DNA from: Lachnospiraceae bacterium
GTDB taxonomy: Bacteria > Bacillota > Clostridia > Lachnospirales > Lachnospiraceae
DNA length: 64,000 nucleotides
Assembly (NCBI GenBank): GCA_902363825.1
Contig: CABJBK010000007.1
Location: 1-64,000 of the forward strand
Direction of reading: 5' to 3'
In this document: positions 60,826-64,000 of the stretch, in pieces
How the letters are laid out: each line of letters starts with the position of its first letter
How positions within the stretch are numbered: the first letter of the stretch is position 1
The notes under the pieces: model-generated
Seen by the model: only the letters and a program-made list of their open reading frames with translations
Told to the model about the DNA's origin: nothing
Databases searched by the model: none
Program-made: the position numbers and the translations under genes

Positions 60826-62370
60826 TTATTTCATATATTTATCTAACTGATGTGAGTAGCCAAGTACCTGCTCTAACATATCTCTTGCCTGTTTGGAGCT
60901 TGTCTGATTGCTTCCGGTGATCTCGGAAGCCTCCTCAGTACTTGCCGCGATCTGATGGCTCGCTGCGGAGAGCTGGCTGATACTGTCAACGATCGCATTG
61001 TTGGATTCTTTGAGATCCTCCATCATGCTGTTGATATTCATCATCTCATCGGTCAGTTCCTGCATATTGGTATTGATCTTTCCAAAATCTTCCGACGCGT
61101 TTCCAATCAGCGTGGTCTGCTCTTCCGTCACATGCAAAGATTCCTGAATGGACTCGGAAGCCTCCTCGGAGTAACTGCTCAATTCCTCCACGATCGCCGT
61201 AATATTTTCGGTGGACTGTTTGGTCTGTTCCGCAAGCTGCCTGATCTGTTCCGCGACAACCGCAAAACCTTTTCCTGCCTCGCCTGCTCTTGCCGCTTCG
61301 ATCGACGCGTTTAACGCAAGCAGGTTGGTCTGGCTTGAGATCTCAAGGATCATATCCGTGATCGCTTTTACATCCTCGGTCTTTTTCTGTAATTTTTCCA
61401 TCGAAGACACTACTTTGGAATTGGTATCCGCGATATGACCGGAATGTTCACTGAGTTCATCCATTGTCTGCAGGCTTTCCTTTACGGTCTCCATGGATTC
61501 CGTTGCCTTGCCGGCCGCGTTCTTTGTCCGCGCTGCGGCATCCTGAATGGATTCCTGGATATTCTGCGTCATAATGGTCTGATTCTGGATATTTTCCGAG
61601 GTACTCTGTGTTCCGCAGGTGATCTCGCCAACGATCTTGTTGATATTCTGCGCTGAGTCATACAGCTGCTCGATCATGACATCCGCGTCACCAGTCTTAT
61701 CCCGTACGCCTTTCGCGATCGCAAGCACGTCCTCCATGATAATGCCCTGGATCTGCTGTTCATCCACCATAGAATGCATCGCGTCATGATTGAATCTCCA
61801 TGAGATCCTGGTTGCCTGTGTAATACTGATCAAAGACGCGATCATCGTCAGATAAACGATCACCTCCTCATTCATACTGTTTGAGGACGGCAAAACTTCC
61901 ATTCCAATCATAGCGATCCGCGCCGTACATACAATGCCGCATATGATACTTACAATGTTCATCTGTCTGCGGTTATTGTACATCAACGTCGCGACAAATA
62001 CCGGAAGCGCTAAAAATACTGTACAGTTATTTCCGTTTAAAAAAAGTGTAAGCGTATAAGCCACACCAAACTGAATGATCATGATATGGTTTAACGTAAG
62101 GCTTCTCGGATTCTGAAAATACAATACAAAAGAGACGATCTGTCCGAGCACGATCCATGCGATCGTGATCCCGACCATCACCCTGGAATTTCCTGTCACA
62201 CCAAGGTATCCCATATTTAACAGCATCCCGAATTCGAGAAGCAGCTGCATCCAGAGCACGATCGTGTTTGCCAGCTTGAATCTCGGTTCTTTCTCCCGGT
62301 AAATACGGGAACTTATTTTTTCACGCAGCTGCGCTACCTTTTGATCCCTTGAACGATTATCTTCCTTCAT
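60826..62370 (-). CDS. Methyl-accepting chemotaxis protein with membrane-embedded sensor
   Basis: The 514-residue protein has six membrane helices in residues 35-210 (e.g. [57 protein letters not shown]) with short loops and no large periplasmic domain. A long coiled coil follows with the tip [20 protein letters not shown] / [20 protein letters not shown]. It probably senses a membrane-associated or energy-related signal. ATG 62370 (MKEDNRSR) is preceded by AGAGGG; the ORF start at 62400 lacks a ribosome binding site. Confidence 0.9.
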   Translation of the reverse strand: MKEDNRSRDQKVAQLREKISSRIYREKEPRFKLANTIVLWMQLLLEFGMLLNMGYLGVTGNSRVMVGITIAWIVLGQIVSFVLYFQNPRSLTLNHIMIIQFGVAYTLTLFLNGNNCTVFLALPVFVATLMYNNRRQMNIVSIICGIVCTARIAMIGMEVLPSSNSMNEEVIVYLTMIASLISITQATRISWRFNHDAMHSMVDEQQIQGIIMEDVLAIAKGVRDKTGDADVMIEQLYDSAQNINKIVGEITCGTQSTSENIQNQTIMTQNIQESIQDAAARTKNAAGKATESMETVKESLQTMDELSEHSGHIADTNSKVVSSMEKLQKKTEDVKAITDMILEISSQTNLLALNASIEAARAGEAGKGFAVVAEQIRQLAEQTKQSTENITAIVEELSSYSEEASESIQESLHVTEEQTTLIGNASEDFGKINTNMQELTDEMMNINSMMEDLKESNNAIVDSISQLSAASHQIAASTEEASEITGSNQTSSKQARDMLEQVLGYSHQLDKYMK

Positions 62371-62424
62371 CTGTTTTTTCCCTCTCTTATTCTTCTGCAT
62401 AATCTATAAATTTATTGATACAGC

Positions 62425-62466
62425 AAAACACCCGGATAAACACCTCTTACAACGTCTATCCGAGTG
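62425..62466 (-). terminator. Terminator after the tRNA gene
   Basis: On the minus strand CACTCGGATA (62466-62457) pairs with TATCCGGGTG (62438-62429), with one G-U pair, then TTTTGC. Confidence 0.7.
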
Positions 62467-62474
62467 GTCTTATC

Positions 62475-62545
62475 AGCAGATAGCGGGAATCGAACCCGTC
62501 TCTCCAGCTTGGGAAGCTGGCATTCTACCGATGAACTATATCTGC
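62475..62545 (-). tRNA. tRNA-Gly (anticodon CCC)
   Basis: A full cloverleaf is drawn by hand: acceptor GCAGATA pairs with TATCTGC, the anticodon stem CCAGC pairs with GCTGG around the loop TTCCCAA (anticodon CCC), and the T arm is GACGGGTTCGATTCCCGC. The discriminator is U, as in bacterial glycine tRNAs. CCA is not encoded. Its length is 71 bases. Confidence 0.93.
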
Positions 62546-62593
62546 ACTCCTTTTATTATATACACATTGGAAGCAAAAGGCAATGCTATTTTT

Positions 62594-62989
62594 CTAATTT
62601 TCTTCCTCGAAATCACAGAGTGAGTCACCGCTCTCCGAACGGAACGTATACGCTTTCCGCTCTCCATCCAGCTCCATGGAAAAACTGCCTTCCATGTCAA
62701 GAAAAGAATGCATATGCGCAATATCAAAAAGCAGATCCACCATATCGTCCACGAAAGCCTTTGCATCGTTTTCACTGTCACAGACATCCTCCGTGATCTC
62801 CTCATCCGCATAGAGTCTCACGATAAAATCATCCATGTCATTTTCGTTTGTGACCTCTGCTCTTGCAATGTACGGGTTTGCGTGATTTTTTACGATCTCA
62901 TCCACAAATGAGGTGCAGGACTGTATTCTGGACTGGGATACATCCTCCGCCTCCAGATAAATTTTATAACTGATCTTTAATGCCGCCAT
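62594..62989 (-). CDS. Hypothetical 131-residue protein
   Basis: A soluble, acidic protein beginning MAALKISYKIYLEAEDVSQS and ending FRSESGDSLCDFEEEN, with mixed alpha/beta content (RAEVTNENDMDDFIVRLYAD, DDMVDLLFDIAHMHSFLD). I do not recognise the family. Its promoter lies in the downstream end of the DUF4422 gene. Confidence 0.65.
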   Translation of the reverse strand: MAALKISYKIYLEAEDVSQSRIQSCTSFVDEIVKNHANPYIARAEVTNENDMDDFIVRLYADEEITEDVCDSENDAKAFVDDMVDLLFDIAHMHSFLDMEGSFSMELDGERKAYTFRSESGDSLCDFEEEN

Positions 62990-63025
62990 TCTTTTTTCCT
63001 CTTTTTCTTTTGCAATTTATATCAT

Positions 63026-63054
63026 ATTATACTGACGATTCCGGTAAATGGCAA
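63026..63054 (-). promoter_or_regulatory. Promoter of the 131-residue protein gene
   Basis: The minus strand has TTGCCA (63054-63049), a 17-base spacer and TATAAT (63031-63026), embedded in the 3' end of the DUF4422 gene. Confidence 0.65.
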
Positions 63055-64000
63055 GCCATATTTTTCGGAATCCGCCGCATCGTTTCTTCCGCTTCTCCGG
63101 GCTTTGTACAGAGCACGCGCACTGCCACATAAACTGCCGCGTCACTCACCTGTTCCCACGGAAACGCACTGCAAACATCTTTCGCGTCCCCGCCCTTTCG
63201 CACAGCCTCAACCGCCGCATTGAGCGTCCGGAAATATTCCATCAGCTCCGCAAAAGACATTCCACGGTCTAAGACACATTTTTCTGTTTTGCTCTCTGTG
63301 CCGTCAGCCACCGCATTATCCGCGCGATCACCGAATTCACGCTCACAGGTCGCGATCACCTGCATACACAACTTCAGCTCCCCGGTAATATCCGATGCTT
63401 CCATGAGCACATCCGGGCGCTTTTTTAAACGTTCCATAAAATATGTTTTCGCGCCTGCCACATCTTTCCGTTCGAAATAACCGGCAAGCTTTTCTTTCAT
63501 CTCCCGCGTCTCTGCCTTTTCCCCGATCATCCCGACCTGGCACTCATAAACCGAGAGCCTGTTCGCCCGCACCCAGACAAGTAAAAGGATCTCGGAGATA
63601 AAGCCAAACACCCGCTTATGATAATCGTCATACGAGTCAATGTCCACACGCTTTTCCACTTCGGCAAAAATGGAAAACAGCCAGTCCGCATACGCGTCGT
63701 ACAGCTTTTTGCTGCAGATCATGATATTGCCGAAATAGGTCTCTTCCCCATGTACCAGACGGTCAAAATACGGATAATAATCCGGGTACATCTCACGGAT
63801 CACCTCTCCGGTCGCATCCAGATTTTCAATGTGGTGCGTCGCCTTATATCCCTCATAATACGGATAACGCAGCTGTACTCTCTTTGTCGTGACCACATCC
63901 ACTTTCTGCAGGATCTGTTCCAATTCCCCTTTTGTAAAAACCTTGCCCTTTTCGTTGATCAGATATCTGCGATAATGGCACACCCCGACATAGTCTGTGT
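63027..64000 (-). CDS. DUF4422 glycosyltransferase, N-terminus outside the window
   Basis: The visible 324 or so residues begin in frame with TDYVGVCHYRRYLINEKGKV, the conserved start of the DUF4422 core (YxGLCHYRRYF), so the gene continues upstream of position 64000. Other blocks are YEGYKATHHIENLDATGEVI, FDRLVHGEETYFGNIMICSK and ISEILLLVWVRANRLSVYEC. The C-terminal part is helical and specific. Such proteins transfer sugars in capsule or exopolysaccharide assembly; the acceptor is unknown. Confidence 0.85.
   Translation of the reverse strand, partial: TDYVGVCHYRRYLINEKGKVFTKGELEQILQKVDVVTTKRVQLRYPYYEGYKATHHIENLDATGEVIREMYPDYYPYFDRLVHGEETYFGNIMICSKKLYDAYADWLFSIFAEVEKRVDIDSYDDYHKRVFGFISEILLLVWVRANRLSVYECQVGMIGEKAETREMKEKLAGYFERKDVAGAKTYFMERLKKRPDVLMEASDITGELKLCMQVIATCEREFGDRADNAVADGTESKTEKCVLDRGMSFAELMEYFRTLNAAVEAVRKGGDAKDVCSAFPWEQVSDAAVYVAVRVLCTKPGEAEETMRRIPKNMACHLPESSV

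Overview
The window reads as Firmicutes DNA, most likely from a gut Lachnospiraceae (Roseburia/Eubacterium/Butyrivibrio-like). The support is family content (BceRSAB-type peptide-sensing module, SdpRI, DUF4422, CBM34/GH13 remnants, CE2-type esterase, several MCPs), AGGAGG-type ribosome binding sites, sigma-A promoters with 17-bp spacers, and moderate G+C with strongly A+T-rich intergenic stretches. Species is not determinable from the sequence alone.

Layout: 1-1.6 kb holds the end of an IS256-type element that cuts the 3' end of a gene downstream of sdpRI. 1.8-15.5 kb is a mosaic of small transcription units: an esterase, a DtxR-type regulator, a nitroreductase, a GntR/ABC operon, TetR and LysR regulators, an LPG-synthase-like/GNAT fusion with a short cis-prenyltransferase, a hemerythrin under a 41-bp palindrome, a ZIP transporter, and a YdjG/YdjH-like pair. 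15.7-20.9 kb is a complete plasmid-type replication and partition module: ParA, a partner protein with two ribbon-helix-helix-like modules, about 1.4 kb of extremely A+T-rich DNA with degenerate repeats, an iteron array, and a Rep_3 initiator. A tyrosine recombinase that has lost several catalytic residues follows at 21.1-22.0 kb.

22.2-28.0 kb is a LytTR/LiaF-like pair followed by a Bce-type two-component system and ABC transporter, with a recognisable BceR-type box. 28-36 kb holds a divergent carbamoyltransferase with a CE2-type esterase, an MCP paired with an orphan solute-binding lipoprotein, and an unrecognised 898-residue zinc-ribbon protein. 36-51 kb holds two paralogous MacA/MacB-type export systems, a two-component system, a nicotinamidase-like enzyme and a MarR-controlled heterodimeric ABC exporter. 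Both export operons carry upstream TTAAA repeats in the same 22+11 bp geometry, which suggests co-regulation. 51-64 kb holds a CLC channel with a structured leader, a DUF134-NifX fusion, a Na+/alanine symporter, an rRNA/tRNA methyltransferase, a secreted metallo-beta-lactamase-fold lipoprotein, a NYN/OST-HTH protein, a MATE exporter, a decayed GH13 gene, a membrane MCP, tRNA-Gly(CCC) and the start-truncated DUF4422 glycosyltransferase at the window edge.

The most notable large-scale feature is the rep/par module among chromosome-like genes. It could mark a chromid or megaplasmid, or a plasmid integrated in a chromosome. Gene orientation is about 47 minus to 13 plus and does not switch at the rep locus, which argues against this locus being the ordinary bidirectional origin for its surroundings.
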